Positions 1 to 8,800 of a stretch of 64,000 nt of DNA are shown here, piece after piece. The position numbers were made by a program, and so were the translations under genes. The stretch is from Acinetobacter sp. ANC 4169 (GTDB lineage: Bacteria > Pseudomonadota > Gammaproteobacteria > Pseudomonadales > Moraxellaceae): the NCBI RefSeq assembly GCF_002135355.1, contig NZ_NEGE01000015.1, positions 1 through 64,000 of the forward strand. The letters are read 5' to 3'. The notes beneath the pieces are model-generated. The model did no database searches and was not told the origin of the DNA. It saw only the letters and a list, made by a program, of their open reading frames with translations. Position 1 is the stretch's first letter. Every line of letters begins with the position of its first letter.

Positions 1-56
1 AAAATTAAACAGCAATCAATTTTAGCTTTAGCAACATCAATACCAAGATAAAACAT
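1..56 (-). CDS. IS110-family transposase, N-terminal fragment (window edge)
   Basis: Reading leftward from the ATG at 54-56 gives MFYLGIDVAKAKIDCCL, the typical start of IS110 DEDD recombinases; the Asp of GIDVAK would be the first acidic residue of the RuvC-like catalytic centre. A good ribosome binding site (AGCAGGTAAAGATT before ATG) supports the start. The gene runs off the left edge, so integrity and subgroup cannot be judged. The family moves by RNA-guided, copy-and-circularise recombination; that is family knowledge, not visible here. Confidence 0.7.
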   Translation of the reverse strand, partial: MFYLGIDVAKAKIDCCLI

Positions 57-79
57 AATCTTTACCTGCTTTATTTATT

Positions 80-260
80 TAATTATTCTTACAGCATAAC
101 CACCGTCTTTTCTTGTGAATACAGCATCAAAGTGCTTGGTTACCGTCCAGAGTTGTGCAAGTGGTTAGGGCAAATAGCAGGTTTTATCTCTTTCACAGAC
201 TAGAAGTCTTAGGTCTATTACAAACTCTACTATTTGCATATAGTGGAAGCTAATCACTAC
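80..260 (-). ncRNA. Possible bridge RNA region of the IS110 element
   Basis: In IS110-group elements such as IS621 the non-coding end upstream of the transposase encodes a bridge RNA that pairs with target and donor DNA. The stretch here has the right location, strand and length. I see one local pairing (TGGTTA at 137-142 with TAACCA at 97-102) and a short direct repeat CAGCAT at 92-97 and 122-127. The limits given are approximate. No guide loops were assigned, and the call rests mainly on position. Confidence 0.3.
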
Positions 261-292
261 ATGCTCCAAGATACAAGGTCTAATAAAAAAAA

Positions 293-994
293 TTAAATCG
301 GACTGACATTAAATAATGAGCCGATCCAGGTGGCAAAGCCCATGGCAATAATTCCCCAAATGGTGACGCGCAAACTGCCCTTAATTTTAGATGTCCCTGC
401 AAAATGACCAGATAAAGCTCCTAATCCAGCCAAAGATAAAATGCCCACAATCATGACCACAACAGAAACGTATTGCTCGGGGCTGACTAAAATAGAAATC
501 ATGGGAAATAAAGCGCCGACAGAAAATGCAAGGGCAGAGGAGCCTGCTGCCTGTAAGGGGTTCGCTGCGGTATTTTCATGAATGCCTATTTCATCGCGTG
601 CATGAGCTTCCAGAGCATTGTTGGCAGTAAGCTGAACGGCAACATCATGTGCCAATTCAGCTGTTAAACCACGCTTAATATAAATTTGCGTGAGTTCTTT
701 CAATTCATGCTGAGGGTTTCGTTGCAGCTCACGTGCTTCCATATCTAGATCTGCCTTTTCAATATCGACTTGAGATTTGACAGAAATATATTCACCGGCT
801 GCCATGGAACTGGCACCTGAAATGAGTCCGGCAATGCAGGTAATCAGCAAAGTATGGGAAGTTGCACCACTGGCAGCCATCCCCATAATCAGGCTGGTGA
901 CGGAAATGATTCCATCATTGGCACCAAGCACTGCAGCACGTAACCAGCCTGTTCTTTGAATATAGTGTTTTTCCAGATGATAAGAATGTGACAT
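293..994 (-). CDS. VIT1/CCC1-family transporter
   Basis: Predicted inner-membrane protein of the VIT/CCC1 family, whose members move Fe2+ or Mn2+ out of the cytoplasm. The N terminus holds the family pattern LRAAVLGANDGIISV, followed by a hydrophobic helix with GMAASGA and then SMAAGEYISV. The centre (about residues 75-135) is a charged cytoplasmic helical segment rich in Glu and His, as in the metal-binding domain of VIT1. Three further membrane segments end the protein. Length 233 aa is normal. The ATG at 994 starts MSHSYHLEKHY; an in-frame GTG at 1006 would add four residues, and neither has a strong ribosome binding site. Transport direction and metal are inferred from the family. Confidence 0.85.
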   Translation of the reverse strand: MSHSYHLEKHYIQRTGWLRAAVLGANDGIISVTSLIMGMAASGATSHTLLITCIAGLISGASSMAAGEYISVKSQVDIEKADLDMEARELQRNPQHELKELTQIYIKRGLTAELAHDVAVQLTANNALEAHARDEIGIHENTAANPLQAAGSSALAFSVGALFPMISILVSPEQYVSVVVMIVGILSLAGLGALSGHFAGTSKIKGSLRVTIWGIIAMGFATWIGSLFNVSPI

Positions 995-1069
995 ATAGGG
1001 AGGCACTTAATTATTCGTTATTAGGATTACCATAAAAGAAATGTGAATAAAAAAGCAAGATTAATCAAT

Positions 1070-1098
1070 AAAAAAGCTCCTTTTTAAGGAGCTTTTTT
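1070..1098 (-). terminator. Rho-independent terminator after the small lipoprotein gene
   Basis: A stem AAAAAGCTCCTT / AAGGAGCTTTTT with a 3-nt loop and flanking A and T runs. It lies 17 bp beyond the stop codon of the lipoprotein gene and before the VIT gene. It could work in both directions. Confidence 0.85.
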
Positions 1099-1114
1099 AT
1101 TTTAATGATTCACA

Positions 1115-1465
1115 TTATTGTTGAGCTCTTTCTCGAACATTAGAAGCACCTTGCTCTACAGCAGCGGCAGTATTTGCAGTGGCTTCTTTCGCTGCATCTT
1201 TAACATCTTTGGCTGCGGCTTCAGTTTTAGCTGCAGCTTCATCACCTGCTGCCTCAATTTTCGAGGTTGCTTCATCAGTAGCCGCTTGAGTTTTAGCTTC
1301 TGCTTCCTTTGTTGCATCAGAAATATCATGACTGGCTTGATTAGCTGCATTTTCAAGATGTTCACCAGTGGTTGCACCTGTTTCAGGTGCTTCTTGTTTA
1401 TTACAGCCCACCAGGGCAACGCTAGCAGCAAGACCTAAAGCAATAAGCACTTTATTCATTTTCAT
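1115..1465 (-). CDS. Small alanine-rich lipoprotein
   Basis: The product of 116 aa starts MKMNKVLIALGLAASVALVGC, a lipoprotein signal peptide with lipobox VALVGC, so Cys21 should be lipidated after cleavage. The mature part is a low-complexity amphipathic helix built from Ala/Glu/Lys/Thr repeats of the type EAAxKxEAAxxD, resembling small helical periplasmic or LEA-like proteins. Such proteins are common in Acinetobacter and have no assigned function. It stands alone between two terminators. Localisation is well supported; function is unknown. Confidence 0.8.
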   Translation of the reverse strand: MKMNKVLIALGLAASVALVGCNKQEAPETGATTGEHLENAANQASHDISDATKEAEAKTQAATDEATSKIEAAGDEAAAKTEAAAKDVKDAAKEATANTAAAVEQGASNVRERAQQ

Positions 1466-1584
1466 TTCCTTCTAATTGTGGCACCCACCTAAATAGGGGT
1501 ATTTTGAATATAACGAAAAAAATGCACAAATAATGAGCTAAAATTGTTAATTAAATGTAATTATTTTTTATGAAAAAATGAGTG

Positions 1585-1625
1585 AAAAAAAAGGCTTATA
1601 CCACTAAAGCAGTGATACAAGCCTA
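1585..1625 (-). terminator. Terminator after ahpF
   Basis: On the minus strand the sequence forms an imperfect stem, AGGCTTGTATCAC paired with GTGGTATAAGCCT, followed by eight T. It starts about 30 bp after the ahpF stop codon. Confidence 0.75.
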
Positions 1626-1656
1626 ATAGAACAACTTTGCTATTTAATGGTGATAA

Positions 1657-3219
1657 TTACGCGTTACGAATAATGTAATCAAAAGCAGAAAGCGATGCCT
1701 TGGCGCCTTCACCGGTGGCAATGATGATCTGCTTGTACGGAACCGTAGTACAGTCACCGGCAGCAAACACACCCTTCACGTTGGTTTCGTTGCGTTCGTT
1801 AATCACGATCTCGCCACGGTTGCTGAGTTCCACTTTTGAGGCTTTCAGGAAATCGGTGTTCGGCAACAGCCCGATCTGCACAAAGATCCCCGCCAGTTCA
1901 ACCGTATGTTCAACCTCAGTGGCACGGTCCTTGTATTTCAGGGCAGTCACCTGTGAACCGTCACCCACCACTTCAGTCGACAAGGCATTTTTGATCACGG
2001 TGGTGTTTGGCAGGCTGTTGAGTTTGTCCTGTAGCACCTGATCGGCACGCAGTTTGGTGTCAAACTCTACCAGCGTTACATGCTCGACAATCCCGGCCAG
2101 ATCAATCGCCGCTTCCACACCCGAGTTACCGCCACCAATCACTGCAACACGCTTGCCCTTGAACAGTGGACCGTCACAGTGCGGGCAGTAGGCTACACCA
2201 CGGGTTTTGTATTCCTGTTCACCTGGAACATTCATCTCTCTCCAGCGAGCACCGGTCGACAGGATCACGGTTTTGGATTCCAGTTTGGCACCATTCTCTA
2301 AAGTCACTTCAACCAGACCGTTTTCAGTTTCATCGGCACCCTTGATCGCAGCCACTTTTTGCAGGTTCATGATGTCGACGCCGTACTCACGTACATGCGC
2401 TTCCATCTCGGCAGCAAATTTTGGCCCCTGGGTTTTCTTCACTGAAGTGTAGTTTTCAATGTCCATGGTATCCATGACCTGACCGCCAAAGCGTTCCGCC
2501 ACAATCCCGGTATTGATGCCTTTACGGGCTGCATAGATCGCTGAAGTATTGCCTGCAGGGCCGCCGCCAATCACCAGCACATCAAACGTGTCTTTGGCAT
2601 TCAGTTTCTCTGCATCCTTGGCTGCCGAGTTGGTGTCCAGTTTGGCAATGATTTCTTCCAAAGTCATACGGCCCTGACCAATGTGGTTGCCGTCCTGGAA
2701 CAGCATCGGAACGGCCATGATCTTGCGCTGTTCCACTTCGTCCTGAAAGAACGCCCCGTCAATCATGGTGGCGGTGGTGCCTGGATTGTTGATCGCAATC
2801 AGGTTCAGGGCCTGCACCACGTCCGGACAGTTATGGCAGCTTAGTGAGACGAACACTTCAAAGTCAGCCGTCAGGTTCAGACCCTTGATTTGAGCCAGCA
2901 CTTCATCCGAGACTTTTGGGGCATAACCGGAGACTTGTAACAATGCCAGAATCAAGGAAGTAAATTCATGCCCCATCGGCAAGCCGGCAAAGTTGACGCG
3001 CGGCTGTTCGCCGGCTTTGGCCACACCAAAGCTTGGTGCACGGCTGTTCGTGCCGTCAAAACGGGCTGTGACCTGATCTGACAGTGCGGCAATTTCAGTC
3101 ACCAGTTCCTTGATTTTGTCAGACTTGTCCGAACCGTCCAGCGTCGCGACCAGTTCAATCGGGCCTTCCAGGCGTTCCAATAAGGTTTTAAGTTGGGCTG
3201 AAGTATTTTGATCTAACAT
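1657..3219 (-). CDS. ahpF: Alkyl hydroperoxide reductase subunit F
   Basis: NADH-dependent flavoprotein disulfide reductase that recycles AhpC during peroxide detoxification in the cytoplasm. The N-terminal double thioredoxin-fold domain carries the redox pair CHNC (about residues 128-131). The FAD-binding motif GGGPAGN follows near residue 218, the second redox pair CPHC near 343, and a second nucleotide motif GGGNSG after that. Length 520 aa matches E. coli AhpF (521). The ATG at 3219 ([10 protein letters not shown]) is preceded by GGAG at 9-nt spacing, better than the in-frame TTG at 3234. Its partner ahpC is about 1.6 kb away with three small genes between. Three 60-base samples counted by eye have 48-62% GC, clearly above the neighbours, which may point to a different origin. 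Confidence 0.95.
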   Translation of the reverse strand: MLDQNTSAQLKTLLERLEGPIELVATLDGSDKSDKIKELVTEIAALSDQVTARFDGTNSRAPSFGVAKAGEQPRVNFAGLPMGHEFTSLILALLQVSGYAPKVSDEVLAQIKGLNLTADFEVFVSLSCHNCPDVVQALNLIAINNPGTTATMIDGAFFQDEVEQRKIMAVPMLFQDGNHIGQGRMTLEEIIAKLDTNSAAKDAEKLNAKDTFDVLVIGGGPAGNTSAIYAARKGINTGIVAERFGGQVMDTMDIENYTSVKKTQGPKFAAEMEAHVREYGVDIMNLQKVAAIKGADETENGLVEVTLENGAKLESKTVILSTGARWREMNVPGEQEYKTRGVAYCPHCDGPLFKGKRVAVIGGGNSGVEAAIDLAGIVEHVTLVEFDTKLRADQVLQDKLNSLPNTTVIKNALSTEVVGDGSQVTALKYKDRATEVEHTVELAGIFVQIGLLPNTDFLKASKVELSNRGEIVINERNETNVKGVFAAGDCTTVPYKQIIIATGEGAKASLSAFDYIIRNA

Positions 3220-3483
3220 GGCTAACGTCTCCAAAGGAGTAAATATTTATTTGATGAGACAATAATAATAAAATCTAAAACATAGGTAAAACAGTTCATT
3301 TATATAAAAACAATCGTTTTAATAGATTGATAATTTATTTACGAATGATGTTCTATCAAATAGATGATGGTTTAATGTGAATATTCAAGTATTTAATCAA
3401 AATTAAAGCATTTTTTATAAATGATTGCATACTTAAGAGCAATTTTGATTATGATGGCATCATGCTTTAATAAGGTCATAAAA

Positions 3484-3705
3484 ATGCAACTAAAATCTGG
3501 AATTTATCAACACTATAAAGGCAAGTTATATCAGGTCTTTCATGTTGCCACCCATAGCGAAACGGCTGAGAAACTTGTGGTTTATCAATGTTTATATGGT
3601 GATTATTCAATGTGGGTACGTCCTTTAACCATGTTTCAGGAAACGGTCACCCTCGAGAATGGTGAAGTTTTGCCAAGATTTAAATTAATTCAAGAAACGA
3701 CATAA
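3484..3705 (+). CDS. DUF1653 domain protein
   Basis: A 73-aa protein starting MQLKSGIYQHYKGKLYQV. It matches the DUF1653 pattern: a short beta-rich domain with (G)xYxHYKGxxYxV at the start, VVYQ in the middle and WVRPLxMF near the end. The function of the family is unknown. The ATG at 3484 has AAGG 8 nt upstream and matches the family start; the longer frame opening at 3421 would add an unrelated hydrophobic leader. The 264 bp back to divergent ahpF are AT-rich and contain a small dyad TCTATCAAATAGA at 3352-3364 of unknown meaning. Confidence 0.85.
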   Translation: MQLKSGIYQHYKGKLYQVFHVATHSETAEKLVVYQCLYGDYSMWVRPLTMFQETVTLENGEVLPRFKLIQETT

Positions 3706-3767
3706 GCTGGATTAAAGACATCGATAAACGCTAGACTCAACCGAATAATAAAATCGAGATATCTGCA

Positions 3768-4358
3768 ATGAGTATGAGTGAGACATTTCAAAAACGAATG
3801 CATGAGCTGTATCAAGGATTTATTAAATTTGATGCCTTACAAAAAGATCGTATCCAGCGTTATCGTAATATCGAGCCGGATTCCGCTTTATTTTTAGCCA
3901 TGCAGGTACGCCTGCAGCAATCCAAGGCTATTTTGGAGATTGGCACTTCAACCGGTTATTCGACGTTATGGCTGGCCAATGCAGCGCAGACTTCACAAGG
4001 TCATGTCACGACTCTGGAAATTGATCCGGCACGTACCCGGCAAGCTCAGCAATATGCCCAGGAATTGCAATTAAGTGAAGTGATTGATTTTTGGGTGGGG
4101 GATGCACAAAGTTTTCTTGAAAATACCGAACAGCAATATGACTTTATCTTGCTGGATGCGGAACGGGATAGCTATGTTGATTACTGGCAGTATTTGCAGC
4201 ATATGCTGCATCGCAAAAATGGGGTTATGTTTGTCGATAATGTGATATCGCATGCAGCAGAAGTTAAACAGTTTATTGAATTGGTAAAAAGTGATGAACG
4301 TTTTATGAGCATGACCCTGTCTATTGGTGCAGGCTTATTTATGATTTGTTATAAATAA
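3768..4358 (+). CDS. Class I SAM-dependent O-methyltransferase
   Basis: A cytosolic methyltransferase of the COG4122 / methyltransf_3 type. The SAM-binding motif I is EIGTSTGYSTLWLA (about residues 62-75), followed by an acidic strand end (TLEIDPAR) and the FILLDAER segment that in catechol-type enzymes contributes metal and substrate contacts. FVDNV later resembles the second metal ligand region. At 196 aa it is close to the family norm of about 220, with a shorter N terminus. The substrate is not predictable. It stands alone and ends at a bidirectional terminator. Confidence 0.85.
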   Translation: MSMSETFQKRMHELYQGFIKFDALQKDRIQRYRNIEPDSALFLAMQVRLQQSKAILEIGTSTGYSTLWLANAAQTSQGHVTTLEIDPARTRQAQQYAQELQLSEVIDFWVGDAQSFLENTEQQYDFILLDAERDSYVDYWQYLQHMLHRKNGVMFVDNVISHAAEVKQFIELVKSDERFMSMTLSIGAGLFMICYK

Positions 4359-4379
4359 AAAAATTAATTCATGGTGTTT

Positions 4380-4409
4380 AAAAATCAGGGATAAACCCTG
4401 ATTTTTTTT
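4380..4409. terminator. Bidirectional terminator between convergent genes
   Basis: AAAATCAGGG / CCCTGATTTT with a 5-nt loop, flanked by A and T runs. It serves both the methyltransferase gene on the plus strand and the KTSC-like gene on the minus strand, whose stop codon touches it. Confidence 0.9.
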
Positions 4410-4614
4410 AATCAATCGAAACCCGGGTAAAGTGCAAATCATATTCGAGATATTTATGGACAAATGCTGCCTTATCATGGCTGCGAAGCAGGTTGTTATA
4501 AATGAATTCCGGAACAGGGTGATAGAGTTCAGCTGAACCATTATTATAAAAAATTTTAAGATAACGTGATGACGGACTGTATTTCCAAAAAGTTACAGCA
4601 ATTTGTGTTCCCAT
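4408..4614 (-). CDS. KTSC-like small protein
   Basis: A 68-aa product starting MGTQIAVTFWKYSPSSRYLKIFY. The order of short strands, the segment SSRYLKIFYNNGSAELYHPVPEFIYNNLLRS and the ending with a helix holding KAAFVHKYLEYD resemble the KTSC domain, a small RNA- or nucleotide-associated fold of uncertain role. The ATG at 4614 has GAGGT 4 nt upstream and is preferred over a start 19 codons earlier. No operon partner is seen. The family call is a pattern judgement. Confidence 0.65.
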   Translation of the reverse strand: MGTQIAVTFWKYSPSSRYLKIFYNNGSAELYHPVPEFIYNNLLRSHDKAAFVHKYLEYDLHFTRVSID

Positions 4615-4767
4615 AAGCACCTCATTTTTTATATGACCAAAGCCATTTGATGTCTTACTGAGCATGACCATACGGAACAGGTCATTATTGATGTATAACA
4701 GAAATAATTGCCGAAAGGTAGCTTGGAATTAAGATTTAGTTTGCTGTGAACTAAAAACCAATTGCAA

Positions 4768-4797
4768 AAAAAACCACGCTAAAAAGCGTGGTTTTTT
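4768..4797 (-). terminator. Terminator after ahpC
   Basis: CCACGC / GCGTGG stem extended by A and T runs, 24 bp beyond the ahpC stop codon. Confidence 0.9.
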
Positions 4798-4820
4798 GAA
4801 TCAGTTCAATCTAATACAGA

Positions 4821-5384
4821 TTAGATTTTACCAACTAGGTCGATTGAAGGAGCTAAAGTAGCATCGCCTTCTTTCCATTTAGCTGGGCAAACTTCGCCTG
4901 GGTGAGCGTGAACGTATTGAGCTGCTTTAACTTTACGAAGAAGTTCTTGAGCATCACGGCCAACACCACCAGCGTTGATTTCAACGATTTGGATTTTACC
5001 TTCTGGATCGATAACGAAAGTACCACGGTCAGCAAGACCAGCAGCTTCGATTAATACGTCGAAGTTTTTAGCAAGAGTCCAGTTCGCATCACCAACCATT
5101 ACGTATTGGATTTTTTTGATTTCTTCTGAAGAATCGTGCCAAGCTTTGTGAGTGAAATGAGTATCAGTAGAAACTGAATAGATTTCAACGCCTAATTTTT
5201 GGAATTCAGCATAGTTGTCTGCAAGGTCACCAAGTTCAGTTGGGCAAACAAAAGTAAAGTCAGCTGGGTAGAAGAATACTACAGACCATTTGCCTTTAAG
5301 ATCAGCTTCAGTTACGTCGATAAATTGACCATTTTGGAATGCAGTTGCTTTAAATGGTTTAACTTCTGTATTAATTAAGCTCAT
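4821..5384 (-). CDS. ahpC: Alkyl hydroperoxide reductase subunit C (2-Cys peroxiredoxin)
   Basis: Reduces H2O2 and organic peroxides in the cytoplasm, using AhpF as electron donor. The peroxidatic cysteine is in FTFVCPTE (Cys47) and the resolving cysteine in GEVCPAKW near the C terminus. Length 187 aa and the ends MSLIN and DLVGKI are the same as in E. coli AhpC. The second ATG of a tandem pair (5384) is chosen because it matches MSLIN and has GGAG at 6-nt spacing. Codon use is strongly biased, as expected for an abundant protein and unlike ahpF. Peroxide control through OxyR is likely from the family, but no clear OxyR site was recognised. Confidence 0.97.
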   Translation of the reverse strand: MSLINTEVKPFKATAFQNGQFIDVTEADLKGKWSVVFFYPADFTFVCPTELGDLADNYAEFQKLGVEIYSVSTDTHFTHKAWHDSSEEIKKIQYVMVGDANWTLAKNFDVLIEAAGLADRGTFVIDPEGKIQIVEINAGGVGRDAQELLRKVKAAQYVHAHPGEVCPAKWKEGDATLAPSIDLVGKI

Positions 5385-5872
5385 CATTGTCTCCATGATT
5401 GAGGTTTGTATTTGATTTCCAAAAGGATAGCGAATTTTTTGTTATTGCTGAAACAGTATTTTTACATTATTGAAATCGGAAAAACCGAATTAACTAATAT
5501 AAAGCCTACAATTCCACCAAATCTGATTCTTTTATCTATTCAATCATCTAAGCATGATGATTGAATGACAAAAGCGCAGTTCTTCAGCTTGCCTAACAAC
5601 ATGAAGGTTGATGCACTAAAATTCAAGGGTAAATTTTTTAAAAATTTAATTTGTTTTTAGAGTGAATCATTTTATTGATTTTTCCTCATCCTGGCTTAGA
5701 CGAAACTTGGTGATAAAGTGCTGCTTGATCGCTTGAATCATGCTCAAAACTAAAGGAAGTAAAATAATCTTGTATTTAAAACAGCATGAATAAATATATT
5801 GCTGGCTTTCTCTCAGCCACGTTACAGCGTAAAATACTCAGTTCAATTTTTTTGTTTTAGGGTAAGTTATCT
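5385..5872. other. Intergenic region ahpC-hrpA with an 11-bp inverted repeat
   Basis: This AT-rich divergent region should hold the promoters of ahpC (leftward) and hrpA (rightward). The clearest structure is a perfect inverted repeat, ATTCAATCATC (5538-5548) and GATGATTGAAT (5556-5566), with a 7-nt loop and no T run, so it is more like an operator or RNA hairpin than a terminator. No open frame of coding quality is seen. Confidence 0.5.
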
Positions 5873-8800
5873 GTGGTCAGTCATTTAAATGTAGATCAAT
5901 GGGTCATGGCACGTGACCGTCATCGTTTAAATCGACTCCGCAAAGGTAAAGATGCCAGTGAGGCGCAATACCAAGAATTATTTGAAAAATCCAATCATAA
6001 AGTTCGTGAGCGTCTATCCCGTGTTCCGAACATCAAACTGAATCAAGACCTGCCTGTTACTCAATATAAAGATAAGTTGATTGAAGCAATTCAACAGCAT
6101 CAGGTGATTATTGTAGCGGGGGAAACCGGTTCCGGTAAAACCACCCAACTGCCGCAAATTGCCATGCTGGCGGGACGGGGTTTAACCGGTATGATTGGTC
6201 ATACCCAACCGCGACGTTTGGCTGCGCGTAGCGTATCGCAACGTATTGCCGAAGAAGTCGGGGAAAAGCTGGGTGAGTCGATCGGTTTTAAAATCCGTTT
6301 TAATGAACAGGGTTCACAAGATTCTATTGTGCGTTTAATGACGGATGGTATTTTGCTGGCAGAACTGGCGAATGACCGCTACTTAACCAAATACGACACC
6401 ATTATTATTGATGAAGCACATGAGCGTTCGCTGAATATCGACTTCATCATGGGCTATCTGAAACAGCTTTTGCCTAAACGTCGTGATTTAAAAGTCATCA
6501 TTACTTCAGCAACGCTGGACGTAAACCGCTTTAGCAACTACTTTTTTGATGCTCCAGTTTTTGAAGTCGAAGGCCGTAGTTTCCCGGTAGAACTTCGTTA
6601 TCGCCCCATTTCAGAAATGAGCATTGGCGGTAGTGATGATGATGAATTTGATGACTTTGAAGAAAACCTGCCGCGCGCAGTGGTTCAGGCTGTAGAAGAA
6701 TGTTTTGCCGATGCACAGCAAAAAGGCCATCCGGAACATGCCGATATCCTGATTTTTGCCAGTACCGAACAGGAAATTCGTGAACTGCAAGAAACCTTGC
6801 AAAAGCATGGTCCACGCCATACCGAAATTTTGCCTTTATATGCCCGTTTAGCCATAGCAGAACAGCAAAAGATTTTTAGTTCTGGCGGTGGTGGACGACG
6901 TATTATTATTGCCACCAACGTGGCCGAAACGGCGTTAACTGTACCGAATATTCGCTATGTCATTGACAGCGGTTTTGCGCGTATTTCACGCTATAGCTAT
7001 CGTTCACGGGTGCAGCGCTTACCGATTGAAGCGGTATCGCAAGCGGCAGCCAATCAGCGTAAAGGGCGTTGTGGCCGTATTGCACCGGGTGTCTGTATTC
7101 GACTATACAGTGAGGAAGATTTTCAAAGCCGTCCTGAATTTACCGAACCCGAGATTAAACGAACCAATCTGGCTTCGGTCATTTTACAGATGCAAAGTCT
7201 GAATCTGGGCGAGCTGGAAAGTTTTGACTTTATTGAACCGCCGGATCATCGCCTAGTCAATGATGGCCGCAAGTTGTTAATTGAGTTAGGGGCTCTTTCT
7301 GAGAAAAATCCCCCTAAAGTTATTGATGAAAAGCAATCTGTAACTTCTTCCCCCTTTTCCAAAGGGGGAACACAAGGGGGATTAACCAAAATCGGTCAGC
7401 AAATGGCAAAAATGCCAATTGATCCACGTCTGGCACGCATGATTTTGGGTGGGGCACATTTTGGTGTGCTGAATGAAGTACTGATTATTGTCGCAGCTTT
7501 AGCTGTGCAAGACCCGCGTGAACGTCCGGCCGATAAACAGATGCAAGCCGATCAGAAACATGCCTTATTTAAGGAAGGGGATTCTGATTTCCTGTTCTAC
7601 ATTAAGTTATGGGAAACCTTGCAAAATAATCGTGCGTCGATGAATGAAAACAAACGTCGTAATTTTGCCCGTCAGCACTTTTTAAGCTGGTTGCGTTTGC
7701 GTGAGTGGAAAAAAACGCATGAGCAATTATCTGAGCTGGCGCAGGGATTAAAACTATCTTTCAATGATAAAAAAGCCAGTTATGAAAACCTGCATCGTGC
7801 CTTATTGACCGGTTTGCTTTCGTTTATTGCCAACAAGACTGATGAACGCAATGTGTTTATGGCAGTGCGTCAGCAAAAAGCCCGTATTTTCCCGGCTTCG
7901 ACCTTGCATAAGACCAATACACCTTGGGTGATGGCTTTTGAAATGGTGGAAACTTCACAGGTATATCTGCGAACTTTGGCCAAGATTGAACCTGAATGGA
8001 TTCTGCTGGCTGCGCGCGACTTGCTTAAGCATCACTATTTTGAGCCACATTGGTCGAAGAAGGCCGGAGTGGTGAATGCCTATGACCAGATTTCCCTGTT
8101 TGGCTTGATCATTGAGCCGAAGCGTTTGATGAACTATGAAAAAGTCGATCAGGCTGCGGCACATGAAATTTTCCTGCGCGATGCCCTAACCACAGGCAAT
8201 TTGGGCATTACGCCGCCATTCTTAAAACACAACTTGCTTAAACTTGAAGAAGTTGAACGGGTGGAAGATAAGCTGCGTCGTCGTGACCTGGTGGTGGATG
8301 AAGAAACCATCTATCAGTTCTATGCGTCGAAAGTGCCACAAGAAGTCGCCAGCCGCAGTAGTTTTGAAGACTGGCGTGCCACGGTTGAGCCACAGCATCC
8401 ACGCTATTTATTTGTCGAAGATGATGCGCTGTGGATGAATGACCGTCCGACCACACAGCAATTCCCTGACTATTTACACAATGGTGCATTACGTTTAGCT
8501 GCCAGCTACCGTTTTGATCCGAGCCATGATGAAGATGGTGCAACGGTTAAAATTCCAGTACAGGCATTGCCACAGGTCGATGAAAACATCTGGTCTTGGG
8601 GTATTCCGGGCTGGCGTGAAGATTTGATTGAAGCACTATTAAAATCGTTGCCTAAAGACAAACGCCGTAATCTGGTACCGATTCCGGACACAGCACGTAA
8701 ATTAATTTCCCGTATTGATGCAGTCAATTTACGCCAGCATATTTTCAGCTTTCTGGCTTTTCAGCTGCGTGGCGATCAGGTCAGTGAAAAAGATTTTTCT

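Larger units (their letters stand above)
1..290 (-). mobile_element. End of an IS110-family insertion sequence (partial)
   Basis: The first bases encode, on the minus strand, the N terminus of an IS110-type transposase, followed upstream by about 235 bp of non-coding DNA before the next gene. IS110 elements have no conventional terminal inverted repeats, so the outer boundary cannot be placed exactly; it must lie before the stop codon of the VIT gene at 293. Only this end is in the window. Confidence 0.6.
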
